DNA of 64,000 nt from Mycobacteroides chelonae CCUG 47445 (lineage in GTDB: Bacteria; Actinomycetota; Actinomycetes; Mycobacteriales; Mycobacteriaceae). Location of the stretch: contig NZ_CP007220.1 in assembly GCF_001632805.1 (NCBI RefSeq), positions 4,960,001 to 5,024,000 on the forward strand, given 5' to 3'. The notes beneath the pieces are model-generated. The model made no database searches, was not told the origin of the DNA, and was given only the letters and a program-made list of their open reading frames with translations. Positions 16,430 to 25,225 of the stretch are shown piece by piece; the stretch's first letter is position 1, and each line of letters opens with the position of its first letter. The position numbers and the translations under genes were made by a program.

Positions 16430-17215
16430 ATGGCGACCCGTGCCAAGGATTCCGACCGAGACGTCACGTGCAAGGCGCTCGACGCCGCCTTCGGCGACGG
16501 CCAGCTCTCCTCGGAGGAACACCGTCAGCGGATCGCCGTCGCCACCCGTGCACAGACTCTCGGCGAGCTCAACGGCGTGGTCTCCGATCTGCAAATCGCC
16601 GCCCTCCCGGCCCAGGTACCCATTCCCCCGCCGCAGCGGCGCCGCTGGCCGGCCATCGTCGTCACCGCTGTCGTTGCCGCCGCCCTCGGCGCCGGGGTGA
16701 GTGCCTATGTCACGCGGCCGGTGCCGCCGGACCCGGGGGCAGCCGCCGACGGCATCGCTCCCGTCATGATCGCCCCGACGAAGTTGTTCTCCGTCCCGGG
16801 ACTGTCCGGCCTGCTGGACCAGATGCGCGCAAAGTTCGGCGACACCGTCGGCATCGAACTGACGGTCCGCTCCAACAACGCGGCGCTGGTCCGCATCGAA
16901 TCCACCGATCCGAACCTGCCCATCACGTACCCGTATCAGGGCGGGTTTCGTGATGGCGGCGCGATGCCCGGTACCTGGCGCAACGTTCGGATCGGAGACC
17001 TCAGCCGATTCGATCCGGTCAAAATCATCGGGGTTCTTCGTGGAGCACCCGACACCCTGAATGTGCCCGGCGCCGGCGAGGGCGGCACCGTCATGGTGAT
17101 CAAGCCCAACGACGAGGGCGTCGACATCACCATCACCGTCTCGGAGCGGGACCGGACAGGGCGAATGGTCGTCGCGGGTAACGGCGAGCCCAAAGAGGTC
17201 GTGCCCGCATCCTGA
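16430..17215 (+). CDS. DUF1707-domain membrane protein, first copy
   Basis: The 261-residue product starts MATRAKDSDRDVTCKALD and has the DUF1707 segment GDGQLSSEEHRQRI at about 20-33, a short helical domain found at actinobacterial membrane-protein N-termini. One membrane helix follows (WPAIVVTAVVAAALGAGVSA, about 65-85). The outer domain ends with SERDRTGRMVVAGNGEP. The function is unknown. It is a tandem paralogue of the next gene, with the same leader and domain order. No ribosome site is seen, which agrees with a leaderless transcript. Confidence 0.85.
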   Translation: MATRAKDSDRDVTCKALDAAFGDGQLSSEEHRQRIAVATRAQTLGELNGVVSDLQIAALPAQVPIPPPQRRRWPAIVVTAVVAAALGAGVSAYVTRPVPPDPGAAADGIAPVMIAPTKLFSVPGLSGLLDQMRAKFGDTVGIELTVRSNNAALVRIESTDPNLPITYPYQGGFRDGGAMPGTWRNVRIGDLSRFDPVKIIGVLRGAPDTLNVPGAGEGGTVMVIKPNDEGVDITITVSERDRTGRMVVAGNGEPKEVVPAS

Positions 17216-17230
17216 CCATCAAGATCGCTC

Positions 17231-17243
17231 TACGATTCCTCGC
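17231..17243 (+). promoter_or_regulatory. Leaderless promoter -10 element, duplicated copy
   Basis: TACGAT (17231-17236) lies seven bases before ATG 17244. The stretch from TCGCTC through the first codons matches that of the upstream paralogue, so the promoter was duplicated with the gene. Confidence 0.6.
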
Positions 17244-18089
17244 ATGGCGACAGGCACCCGGGCCAAGGACAGCGACCGCAACGACACCTGCAAGCTGCTC
17301 GACGACGCGCTGAGTGACGGACAGCTGTCCATGGAGGAGCACCGCGAACGCGTTGCCTCGGCCACGACCGCCTCGACGCTGGGACAGCTCAGCTCGCTGG
17401 TCTCGGATCTGCAGAACGCCAAAGCGGCCGCCCACATGCCGGTGCTGAAGGGTCCGCATCGCCCCTGGTGGCGACGGTGGTACGCGCCCGCCGGTGTGGC
17501 CGCCGCCCTGGTCCTCCTTGGTGTCCTCATCGGGTGGGGCGCCTACGGAAACACCAGCTCCCCGTTGGACTTCACCGCAGATCCCGGCGCGAAACCGGAC
17601 GGGGTGGCACCCATCGTGCTGACCCCGCCACGCCAACTGATGTCACTCGGAGGTTTGACGGGACTGTTTGAGCAGATGCGCCAAAAATTCGGTGACACCA
17701 CCGGATATGAGCTGAACATCTACGGGGAGTACGCCCTACTCACCCGACCCGATCCCGGCGAACCGCGCCGCACGCTGCGGTACCGCTACGAGGGCGGCTG
17801 GGACCATCCCGACGACTCGTCGGGCAGCCACGCCGACCGCACGGTTGACCTCGCGAAGTTCGACGTCAAGACCATCATCGGCATCATGCGCGGCGCGCCC
17901 GAGACCCTCGGTATCAAACCGAGCGAGGTCAAGAACACGTACCTGTTCATCAAGCCGAGCGAGGACAAGACCGCACCGCCGGACACCGTTCAGATCGACA
18001 TTTCGATCAGCGGCGAGTTCCAGAACGGCTCGATCTACGTCAATCCCGACGGCACACCCATTCGGACCATGTACCCCTCCGGGAACTAA
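17244..18089 (+). CDS. DUF1707-domain membrane protein, second copy
   Basis: The 281-residue product repeats the layout of its neighbour: DUF1707 (LSDGQLSMEEHRERVASAT, about 22-40), a single membrane helix (AGVAAALVLLGVLIGWGAY, about 78-96) and an exported domain with the shared pieces FEQMRQKFGDTTGYEL and IIGIMRGAPETLGIKPSEV. The two proteins have diverged clearly outside these blocks, so the duplication is old. The function is unknown. A PadR regulator follows. Confidence 0.85.
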   Translation: MATGTRAKDSDRNDTCKLLDDALSDGQLSMEEHRERVASATTASTLGQLSSLVSDLQNAKAAAHMPVLKGPHRPWWRRWYAPAGVAAALVLLGVLIGWGAYGNTSSPLDFTADPGAKPDGVAPIVLTPPRQLMSLGGLTGLFEQMRQKFGDTTGYELNIYGEYALLTRPDPGEPRRTLRYRYEGGWDHPDDSSGSHADRTVDLAKFDVKTIIGIMRGAPETLGIKPSEVKNTYLFIKPSEDKTAPPDTVQIDISISGEFQNGSIYVNPDGTPIRTMYPSGN

Positions 18090-18114
18090 ACCTCCCCCGT
18101 GTGGCGCCCGCATA

Positions 18115-18131
18115 TATCGCGGCGATACTAT
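18115..18131. promoter_or_regulatory. Palindromic operator over the padR-ino1 promoter
   Basis: TATCGC (18115-18120) and GCGATA (18122-18127) form a perfect palindrome around one G and overlap a -10-like TACTAT (18126-18131). A dimeric regulator bound here would block transcription. The PadR protein encoded 60 bases downstream is the obvious candidate. Confidence 0.5.
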
Positions 18132-18190
18132 GACCCGATCGGTGCACGAGAGATGCTCCGGCGTCATATTCGGTGGTGGGAGGTGACTTC

Positions 18191-18736
18191 ATGCTCGAAC
18201 TGGCCATCCTTGGCTTGCTGCTTGAATCACCCATGCACGGCTACGAGCTGCGCAAGCGCCTGACCGGCCTATTGGGCGCCTTTCGGGCGTTTTCGTACGG
18301 CTCGCTGTATCCGGCGCTACGCCGGATGCAGGCCGACGGGCTCATCGAAGAGGACTCTGCTCCGGCCGGGACCACGGTGCTGCTGCGCGGCAAGCGGGTC
18401 TATCGAATGACTGCCGCCGGCCGGGCCCGGTTCAGCGAGCTGGTGGCCGACACCGGCCCGCAGAACTACACCGACGACGGCTTCGGTGTGCACCTCGCGT
18501 TCTTCAACCGCACCCCGGCCGAGGCCCGGATGCGGATCCTCGAAGGCCGCCGCCGTCAGGTAGAGGAACGCCGGGAAGGGCTGCGTGAGGCCATCGCCCG
18601 GGCAAGTAGCTCGTTCGATCGGTACACCAAGCAGCTGCACCAGCTTGGTCTGGAATCCAGCGAACGAGAAGTGAAGTGGCTCAACGACTTGATCGCCGCC
18701 GAGCGCACCGCGCAGGCACGAGTCGACGAGCGTTAA
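18191..18736 (+). CDS. PadR-family transcriptional regulator (Rv0047c homologue)
   Basis: The product has 181 residues from ATG 18191 with GGGAGGTGA upstream. The N-terminal winged helix ([20 protein letters not shown], then [20 protein letters not shown]) is the PadR signature, and a C-terminal Arg/Glu-rich helix (about 120-180) would form the dimer coiled coil. It acts as a cytosolic repressor. It lies directly before ino1 on the same strand, as Rv0047c does, so it probably represses its own operon and thus inositol synthesis. Confidence 0.9.
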   Translation: MLELAILGLLLESPMHGYELRKRLTGLLGAFRAFSYGSLYPALRRMQADGLIEEDSAPAGTTVLLRGKRVYRMTAAGRARFSELVADTGPQNYTDDGFGVHLAFFNRTPAEARMRILEGRRRQVEERREGLREAIARASSSFDRYTKQLHQLGLESSEREVKWLNDLIAAERTAQARVDER

Positions 18737-18765
18737 GTATGTCCATCGGTAAAGGAGAACCGTCC

Positions 18766-19857
18766 ATGTCCAACACATCATCTGAGGTGCGGGTCGCCAT
18801 TGTCGGCGTCGGCAACTGCGCGTCCTCGCTGGTCCAGGGCGTGCAGTACTACCAGGATGCGGACGAGAACTCGAACGTGCCTGGCCTGATGCACGTCAAG
18901 TTCGGCCAGTACCACGTGCGCGACGTGAAGTTCGTCGCCGCCTTCGACGTGGACGCCAAGAAGGTCGGCTTCGACCTCTCCGAGGCGATTGCCGCCTCCG
19001 AGAACAACACCATCAAGATCGCCGACGTGCCCCCGACCGATGTGATCGTGCAGCGCGGCCCGACCCTGGACGGCATCGGCAAGTACTACGCCGAGACCAT
19101 CGAGGTCTCCGACTCGGACCCTGTCGACGTCGTGAAGGTGCTGAAGGACAACAACGTTGACGTCCTGGTCTCCTACCTTCCGGTGGGTTCGGAAGAAGCC
19201 GACAAGTTCTACGCCCAGTGCGCCATCGACGCCAAGGTCGCGTTCGTCAACGCGCTGCCGGTGTTCATCGCCTCGGACCCAGTGTGGGCCAAGAAGTTCG
19301 AGGACGCCGGCGTCCCGATCGTCGGCGATGACATCAAGAGCCAGGTGGGTGCCACCATCACCCACCGCGTGATGGCCAAGCTGTTCGAGGACCGCGGTGT
19401 CACCCTGGACCGCACCTACCAGCTCAACGTCGGCGGCAACATGGACTTCAAGAACATGCTCGAGCGCGAGCGCCTGGAGTCCAAGAAGGTCTCCAAGACC
19501 CAGGCCGTGACGTCGAACCTCAACGGCTCGCTGGCCGACAAGGTGTACGACAAGAACGTGCACATCGGCCCGTCCGACTACGTCGCGTGGCTCGATGACC
19601 GCAAGTGGGCCTATGTGCGCCTGGAAGGCCGTGCCTTTGGCGATGTGCCGCTGAACCTCGAATACAAGCTCGAAGTCTGGGACTCCCCCAACTCGGCCGG
19701 CATCATTATCGACGCGGTGCGTGCGGCGAAGATCGCGCTCGACCGCGGACTCGGTGGCCCGATTCTTCCGGCCTCGGCCTACCTGATGAAGAGCCCGCCG
19801 AAGCAACTCGCCGACGACATCGCGCGCACCCAGCTGGAGCAGTTCATCGAAGGCTGA
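18766..19857 (+). CDS. ino1: Inositol-3-phosphate synthase
   Basis: The product has 363 residues from ATG 18766, preceded by AAAGGAGAA; ATG 18739 is an in-frame alternative without a good ribosome site. The NAD-binding start [19 protein letters not shown], the segment [20 protein letters not shown] and the catalytic region [16 protein letters not shown] are conserved, and [17 protein letters not shown] closes the barrel. It converts glucose 6-phosphate to inositol 3-phosphate, the first step toward phosphatidylinositol, PIMs and mycothiol. It follows padR and is closed by a strong bidirectional terminator. Confidence 0.97.
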   Translation: MSNTSSEVRVAIVGVGNCASSLVQGVQYYQDADENSNVPGLMHVKFGQYHVRDVKFVAAFDVDAKKVGFDLSEAIAASENNTIKIADVPPTDVIVQRGPTLDGIGKYYAETIEVSDSDPVDVVKVLKDNNVDVLVSYLPVGSEEADKFYAQCAIDAKVAFVNALPVFIASDPVWAKKFEDAGVPIVGDDIKSQVGATITHRVMAKLFEDRGVTLDRTYQLNVGGNMDFKNMLERERLESKKVSKTQAVTSNLNGSLADKVYDKNVHIGPSDYVAWLDDRKWAYVRLEGRAFGDVPLNLEYKLEVWDSPNSAGIIIDAVRAAKIALDRGLGGPILPASAYLMKSPPKQLADDIARTQLEQFIEG

Positions 19858-19878
19858 GCCTGTTTCGTCGTTCTACCC

Positions 19879-19910
19879 ACCGAGGGCACACCGTCAGGTG
19901 TGCCCTCGGT
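19879..19910. terminator. Strong bidirectional terminator
   Basis: A perfect 14-base-pair stem (ACCGAGGGCACACC with its complement) closes a GTCA loop and is followed by GTTATTTGTT. It separates the convergent ino1 and oxidoreductase genes; the latter's stop codon begins two bases later. Confidence 0.85.
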
Positions 19911-19911
19911 G

Positions 19912-20742
19912 TTATTTGTTGGCCCGCCACCGATTCGCGACTGCGGCTAGCTGATCGAGCGCGGCAAGGGTCTCGTCCTCGCGCAACGGATCCAGATGAA
20001 AGAGCACACGCTCCACGCCGGCATCCAGATATGCGGCGGCAGCCCGCTCCCCGGACACACCGCTCACACCGACCGGCAGATCCGCGCGTCCCTGCTCGGC
20101 GAACCGGCGGCGCGCCACCCGCACATCCTCGGGGGTAGACGTCGCCGCGTACGGCAACCACCCATCACCCAACCGCACCGCCCGTGATTGAGCGGCCCGG
20201 CTCGGACCACCCACGTACACCGGAATGGGCGTCGGTGGACGCGGGCTCGCGGCGACGGGCCCGAAATCGAGGTGCTCGCCATGGAATTCCGCCACATCCT
20301 CGGTCCACAGCTGCTTGAGGGCGACCAATTGTTCGTCGAGTTTCGCACCGCGCAGCGTCGGATCGGTGCCGTGGTTGCGCAGCTCGCCCAGATTCCATCC
20401 GACGCCGACTCCCAGCACGGCGCGGCCACCCGACAGTGTCGCCAGCGTCGCCCAGGCCTTGGCGGTGTGCAGCACATCGCGCTGAGGTAGCAGCGCGACC
20501 CCGGACCCGACCACCAAATGCTCGGTGGCCGCGGCGGCGTAGGCGAGCACCACCGGAAGATCTCGTATCAACGGGAGCCGCGCCCGGAACTCCGGATCGA
20601 TGTCATCGGGCGTGTCGACCGGAAAGTAGGAATGGTCGTCGAAGAGCAGCCAGTCGAAGCCCCGCTCCTCGACAGCGCGAGCGAGCACGTCGGGGGCCAC
20701 GTATCCGTCGGCCGATGAGGTAGAGATACCGAAGCCGGTCAT
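19912..20742 (-). CDS. LLM-class F420-dependent oxidoreductase
   Basis: The product has about 276 residues from ATG 20742 (GGAGG three bases upstream, rather close). Luciferase-like signatures are present: a short helix start, the loop ATEHLVVGSGVALLPQRDVL, then GRAVLGVGVGWNLGELRNHG and PVYVGGPSRAAQSRAVRLGD. These barrel enzymes use coenzyme F420 or flavin on diverse substrates; the substrate is not predictable. A much longer frame upstream belongs to the opposite strand and is not used. The gene is divergent from the permease. Confidence 0.85.
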   Translation of the reverse strand: MTGFGISTSSADGYVAPDVLARAVEERGFDWLLFDDHSYFPVDTPDDIDPEFRARLPLIRDLPVVLAYAAAATEHLVVGSGVALLPQRDVLHTAKAWATLATLSGGRAVLGVGVGWNLGELRNHGTDPTLRGAKLDEQLVALKQLWTEDVAEFHGEHLDFGPVAASPRPPTPIPVYVGGPSRAAQSRAVRLGDGWLPYAATSTPEDVRVARRRFAEQGRADLPVGVSGVSGERAAAAYLDAGVERVLFHLDPLREDETLAALDQLAAVANRWRANK

Positions 20743-20844
20743 GACCTCCAGGAACCACCCGGGCGCCACCGAAATTCCTGGCAACGCGCTGCACGATCTG
20801 ATTGCGGGGTGCAACATCGACCTACCCGGCTGTAAGGAGAATCC

Positions 20845-22230
20845 ATGGCGACCACGGAATCGTCCAGCGAGGGCGGCCTGCAGCATTCGTTGCAGAAGCG
20901 CCACCTGACGATGATCGCGATCGGTGGCGTCATCGGCGCCGGCCTGTTCGTGGGGTCCGGTGCGACGATCAAGGCGGCTGGCCCGGCGGCCTTCCTCACC
21001 TATGCCATCACCGGTGTGCTCATCGTGCTGGTGATGCGCATGCTCGGCGAGATGGCCGTGGCGAATCCGTCGACGGGCTCCTTCGCCGACTACAGCCGCC
21101 GCGCCCTCGGCGACTGGGCAGGATTCTCTGTCGGCTGGCTCTACTGGTACTTCTGGGTAATCGTCGTGGGGTTCGAGGCAGTCGCCGGCGGCAAGATCGT
21201 CCAAGATTGGTGGCCGCACTTTCCGTTGTGGCTCATCGCTCTTGTCCTCATGGTGGCCATGACCGCCACCAACCTCTTCTCGGTGCGGTCCTACGGCGAG
21301 TTCGAATACTGGTTCGCCAGTGTGAAAGTACTTGCCATCATTGCATTTCTCGTCCTCGGCACGATGTTCGTACTGGGCTGGTGGCCGGGTAAGCACATGG
21401 ACTTCTCCAACCTCACCAAGAGCGGGTTCGCTCCCAATGGCACCGGTGCGATCTTCTCCGCCATCGTGGTCGTGGTGTTTTCGATGGTCGGCCCGGAAAT
21501 CGCGACCATCGCGGCCGCCGAATCCAAGGACCCCGCGCGGGCCATCAGCAGGGCCACCAACTCGGTCATCTACCGAATCGGGCTCTTCTTCGTGGGCTCC
21601 ATCTTCCTGATCGCGGTGATCGTGCCGTGGGATAGCCCCACTCTGGGCACCTCGCCCTTCGTCACCGCATTCAAGACCATGGGAATTCCGCACGCCGACA
21701 ACATCATGCGGATAGTCGTGCTTACCGCCGTGTTGTCCTGTCTCAACTCGGCGATGTACACCGCCTCCCGCATGCTGTTCGTCTTGGCAGGCCGGGGCGA
21801 GGCACCGCGCAGCTGGCTGCGCGTCAACTCGCGCGGTGTTCCCGTGCACGCCATCTTGGCGTCCTCATTCATCGGATTCGTCTGCGTGGTGCTGGCATAC
21901 GTCGCCGAAGATACCGTCTTTCTCTTCCTGCTCAACTCCTCCGGCGCGGTAATCCTGTTTGTGTACTTCATGATTGCGGTATCGCAGCTGGTACTCAGGC
22001 CCCGCACACCCCCGGAGAAGCTGATCGTCAAGATGTGGGGTTATCCGGTGTTGACGATCCTCACCGCCGGTGCGATCGTCGCGATTCTGGTCGCGATGGG
22101 CTTTCAGGACGGCACCCGCTCGCAGCTGTGGACCAGCCTGCTGTCCTGGGCGGTGATCCTCCTCGCCTTCGTGGCACTCCGGCTGACCCGGCGCCGCGCA
22201 CCGGTGCCCGACGAACCGGTTACCCGGTAA
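20845..22230 (+). CDS. Amino-acid permease, APC superfamily (GabP/AnsP type)
   Basis: The 461-residue product has 12 predicted helices. The first helix region RHLTMIAIGGVIGAGLFVGS is the amino-acid-transporter signature, and EIATIAAAESKDPARAISRA around helix 6-7 is typical of proton-coupled permeases for GABA, asparagine or D-serine. ATG 20845 has AAGGAGAA upstream. The substrate cannot be fixed. It ends convergent with, and overlapping by 11 bases, the APH-like gene. Confidence 0.9.
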   Translation: MATTESSSEGGLQHSLQKRHLTMIAIGGVIGAGLFVGSGATIKAAGPAAFLTYAITGVLIVLVMRMLGEMAVANPSTGSFADYSRRALGDWAGFSVGWLYWYFWVIVVGFEAVAGGKIVQDWWPHFPLWLIALVLMVAMTATNLFSVRSYGEFEYWFASVKVLAIIAFLVLGTMFVLGWWPGKHMDFSNLTKSGFAPNGTGAIFSAIVVVVFSMVGPEIATIAAAESKDPARAISRATNSVIYRIGLFFVGSIFLIAVIVPWDSPTLGTSPFVTAFKTMGIPHADNIMRIVVLTAVLSCLNSAMYTASRMLFVLAGRGEAPRSWLRVNSRGVPVHAILASSFIGFVCVVLAYVAEDTVFLFLLNSSGAVILFVYFMIAVSQLVLRPRTPPEKLIVKMWGYPVLTILTAGAIVAILVAMGFQDGTRSQLWTSLLSWAVILLAFVALRLTRRRAPVPDEPVTR

Positions 22231-23269
22231 TCGCCCTGGCCCGCCGGAACAGCTGCAGCGTGAGACCGTGCAGGTAATCACCCACCGCCACAGGCGCTTT
22301 CCCGGCGAAGGCGCGAGCGTGCGTGCCCTCCAAGATGATGCCCAACTTGAAACAGGCGAGCACGGTGTACCAGTGGATCGCGCTGAGATCACGGTCCGTG
22401 CGTTCCGCGTAGTGCGCGACGAGCTCCTCGGGCGTGGGCAGACCTCCGGCCTGCACCAGTGCTCCACCCAGTGAAGCATCGTCGCCATCCGAGGGCCACG
22501 TCGCCAACAGCCAGCCCAAGTCCAGCAGCGGGTCACCGATCGTCGACATCTCCCAGTCCACGATGGCGGCGAGCTCAGGACCGTCATTGCGGAACATCAT
22601 GTTCGCCAGGTGGAAATCACCATGCATGATCCCGGGCTTCCACTGCGACGGCCGATGCTGCTCAAGCCAATCGGCGACGGATTGCAGACCCGGGATGTCC
22701 GGGCCCGGGTACCCCTCGTGCTTGCTGAACGAGTCGAGCTCTTTGAGCCAACGCGGTACCTGACGCTCCAGGAAGCCGTCGGGATTGCCGTACCCGTCCA
22801 GTCCCAGCGCCTGATAGTCCAGTGCCCCCAGGGCGGCGATACCGCTGACCGCCTCCAGCCCCATCTGGTGCCGAATCTGCGGACTGCTCGCATGCAGCTC
22901 CGGCAGGGTGACCGAGGCATTGAATCCGTCGACCGGCTCCATCAGATAGAAGACCGCGCCGCCCAGCACCGTCTCGTCGGTGCACGCCGCGATGAGCTCG
23001 GGAGCGGGAACTCCCTGTCCGCGTAACGCTCCCAGCAATCGCGACTCCCGGCGGATGACATTGTTACTGGCCTCACGTAGATGCTTCGGGGGCCGGCGCA
23101 ACACATACTCGCGGCCGCCCCGGGTGAACCGCACCATGATGTTCTGCGTGCCGCCCGTGATCGCCGAGACGTCCGCCACCTCACCCGCCGGAAGTCCCTG
23201 CTCATCCATCCAGCGCGAAACAACACCGAAATCAACGCTTTTCGGGTCGACATGCTGCGGAGCCGCCAT
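22220..23269 (-). CDS. APH-family phosphotransferase (ACAD10-type)
   Basis: The 349-residue product has kinase-like motifs: the nucleotide loop TGGTQNIMVRFTRGGREYVL, the catalytic loop PGIMHGDFHLANMMF (with the Asp and Asn of HGDxxxxN) and the metal-binding DWEMS. It belongs to the aminoglycoside-phosphotransferase superfamily branch related to the APH domain of eukaryotic ACAD10/11, where it sits with an acyl-CoA dehydrogenase. The stop of the upstream dehydrogenase and this ATG overlap as TAATG, so translation is coupled. It probably phosphorylates a hydroxyacyl-type metabolite rather than an antibiotic. Confidence 0.85.
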   Translation of the reverse strand: MAAPQHVDPKSVDFGVVSRWMDEQGLPAGEVADVSAITGGTQNIMVRFTRGGREYVLRRPPKHLREASNNVIRRESRLLGALRGQGVPAPELIAACTDETVLGGAVFYLMEPVDGFNASVTLPELHASSPQIRHQMGLEAVSGIAALGALDYQALGLDGYGNPDGFLERQVPRWLKELDSFSKHEGYPGPDIPGLQSVADWLEQHRPSQWKPGIMHGDFHLANMMFRNDGPELAAIVDWEMSTIGDPLLDLGWLLATWPSDGDDASLGGALVQAGGLPTPEELVAHYAERTDRDLSAIHWYTVLACFKLGIILEGTHARAFAGKAPVAVGDYLHGLTLQLFRRARAITG

Positions 23270-24558
23270 TACAGGTTGCCCACCCGGTGCTCGAGGCGGG
23301 CCGCCACATGTGCCCTGGCCTTCTCCGTCAACGCCGGGATGTGACTCGGCGGGAACAGACCCTCATACGGGGTGTAGTCCTTGAGGACTTCCTTGGCGAT
23401 GGTGACCTTGTGCACCTCGGTGGGGCCATCGACCAGACCCATCACCTCCGAGTACAGGAACATCTTGGCCAACGGCATCTCTTCGGAGACACCGAGTGAG
23501 CCATGCAGATGCAGCGCACGCTGGGCGACGTCATGCATGACCTTCGGCATGGCGGCCTTGATGGCCGCAATGTCCTTGCGCACCTTGAGGTAGTCCTGGT
23601 GCTTGTCGATCAGCCAGGCGGTCCGGAGCACCAGCAGACGGAATGACTCCATCTCGATCCAGCTGTCGGCGATGCGCTCCTGCGTCATCTGCAACTTGGC
23701 GATGGTGCCGCCGCGCGCTTCCCGGCTGATGACACGCTCGCACATCATGTCGAATGCCTTACGCACCTGGGCCACCGTCCGCATCGCATGATGCACGCGA
23801 CCACCGCCGAGGCGAGTCTGCGCGATCACGAACGCGGCGCCTTCGGCACCCAGCATGTTCTCGGCGGGGATCCGGGCATTGGTGAAGCGGGTGTAGGCCT
23901 CGTCCTCGCTGAACCCATGCACGGTGATATTTCTGACGATCTCCACCCCGGGCGCGTTCGGATCGACGATGAACATCGACATTCCCTGATACGGGCTGAC
24001 ATCCGGATTGGTGACGGCCATGACGATCCAGAAGGCAGCGTGCCGCGCCTCGGAGTTGAACCACTTCTCCCCGTTAAGGATCCACTCATCACCGTCACGC
24101 ACCGCGGTTGTCTTGAACAGCGTCGGATCGGACCCGCCCTGCGGCTCCGTCATGACATAACAGGACCCGATGTCGCCGTCCATCAGCGGCTGCAGATACT
24201 TCGCCTTCTGCGCCTCGGTGCCGTAGTGCGCGAGGATCTCGGCATTGCCGGTATCGGGAGCCTGGCATCCGAAGATCGAGGGGGCCCACACCGAGCGCCC
24301 CAGAATCTCGTTGAGCAGCGCGAGCTTGAGCTGCCCGAAGCCCGGACCGCCCAGCTCGGGGCCGAGGTGACAGGCCCACAGCCCGCGGCGCTTGACCTCT
24401 TCCTTGAGCGGTCGCACGTAGTCCATGGCCTCGGTGTCGGACTTGTCGTACGGGTTGGGGAACACGTAATCGAGCGGTTCCACCTCGGTGCGGACAAATT
24501 CCTCGGCCCAGTCCAGCAGCTCCTGGTATTCGGGGTCGGTCTCGAAATCCCATGCCAT
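23269..24558 (-). CDS. Acyl-CoA dehydrogenase
   Basis: The product has 429 residues from ATG 24558, with AGGAAG upstream. Motifs are CYVMTEPQGGSDPTLFKTTA, then WILNGEKWFNSEA in the FAD/substrate-binding middle domain and RALHLHGSLGVSEEMPLAKM in the C-terminal helical domain. It oxidises an acyl-CoA at the alpha-beta bond with FAD. The close ACAD-APH pairing recalls the ACAD10/11 fusions of animals, which handle 4-hydroxy acids; that substrate here is inference. It is in an operon with an SDR and a TetR regulator upstream. Confidence 0.92.
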   Translation of the reverse strand: MAWDFETDPEYQELLDWAEEFVRTEVEPLDYVFPNPYDKSDTEAMDYVRPLKEEVKRRGLWACHLGPELGGPGFGQLKLALLNEILGRSVWAPSIFGCQAPDTGNAEILAHYGTEAQKAKYLQPLMDGDIGSCYVMTEPQGGSDPTLFKTTAVRDGDEWILNGEKWFNSEARHAAFWIVMAVTNPDVSPYQGMSMFIVDPNAPGVEIVRNITVHGFSEDEAYTRFTNARIPAENMLGAEGAAFVIAQTRLGGGRVHHAMRTVAQVRKAFDMMCERVISREARGGTIAKLQMTQERIADSWIEMESFRLLVLRTAWLIDKHQDYLKVRKDIAAIKAAMPKVMHDVAQRALHLHGSLGVSEEMPLAKMFLYSEVMGLVDGPTEVHKVTIAKEVLKDYTPYEGLFPPSHIPALTEKARAHVAARLEHRVGNL

Positions 24559-24559
24559 G

Positions 24560-25225
24560 TCAGTTACTTCCTGTCGGTTCGGGTTCAATGAGAAGTTCAT
24601 GCGGACGGTCTGTATGCACACCGTCCACCACCATGTCGGCGATGCGTTTGGCGATCTGCGCCGGGCTCTTGCCGTCGGCGCGGTACCAGACCGCCACCAT
24701 GTTCAGCATCCCGAGGATCGCGTTGGTGATCAGGTGATCGCTCGTGCGAAACACCCCGGCCTCGTGCCCCTCGTCGAGAACCCGTTGCCAGCAGCGCTGC
24801 AACTCATCACGCATTCCCTGCAACTCGGCGGCCCGCTCGCCGGTCAGCGCGGAACCATCGCGGACCTGGATGGCAACCTGCTTGCGGTACTTGACGATAA
24901 GGATGACGTAGGAGCCGATGAGAGTGCGCAGACGCTTGGCGGGCGGGGTATTCATGCCCGCGATGTGGGCGGCCTCGGTGAGCATTTCGTCGATGTAGCT
25001 GCGCAGGATCTCCCAGAGAAGCTCTTCCTTGGACCCGATGTGGTAATACAGCGCGCCACCCCGGACACCGGCCGCGGCGCCGATCTCGGCGACACCGGTG
25101 GCGTGAAATCCCTTCTCGGCGAATAGTTCCGTCGCTACATCCATGATCCGCCGGCGTGTCGCCGCGGCATCGCCATCGGTCGCGGGCGGACGGCCCCGAC
25201 GGGGCTTGGCACCGGCCTCGGTCAC
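24560..25225 (-). CDS. TetR-family regulator of the ACAD-APH operon
   Basis: The product has 221 residues. The DNA-binding domain (about 25-75) reads RIMDVATELFAEKGFHATGV, then GALYYHIGSKEELLWEIL. The C-terminal ligand domain is typical of fatty-acid or acyl-CoA-responsive TetR proteins. GTG 25225 overlaps the SDR stop by four bases, and its own stop lies one base from the dehydrogenase start. A palindrome at 25975-25998, just before the first gene of the operon, is the likely operator. Confidence 0.9.
   Translation of the reverse strand: MTEAGAKPRRGRPPATDGDAAATRRRIMDVATELFAEKGFHATGVAEIGAAAGVRGGALYYHIGSKEELLWEILRSYIDEMLTEAAHIAGMNTPPAKRLRTLIGSYVILIVKYRKQVAIQVRDGSALTGERAAELQGMRDELQRCWQRVLDEGHEAGVFRTSDHLITNAILGMLNMVAVWYRADGKSPAQIAKRIADMVVDGVHTDRPHELLIEPEPTGSN

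Noticed and set aside
15458..16594. A 378-residue minus-strand frame covering the MmpS-like gene
   Set aside because: Only its last 140 residues are DUF5318. The rest is antisense to the secreted protein and to the first DUF1707 gene, whose products are convincing.
15083..17215. A 710-residue plus-strand frame ending with the DUF1707 protein
   Set aside because: Only the part from ATG 16430 is real; the rest crosses ponA1, the DUF5318 gene and the secreted-protein gene in other frames.
19912..21849. A 645-residue minus-strand frame including the LLM oxidoreductase
   Set aside because: The upstream part lies opposite the permease gene and reads as a His/Asp-rich shadow. The enzyme starts at 20742.
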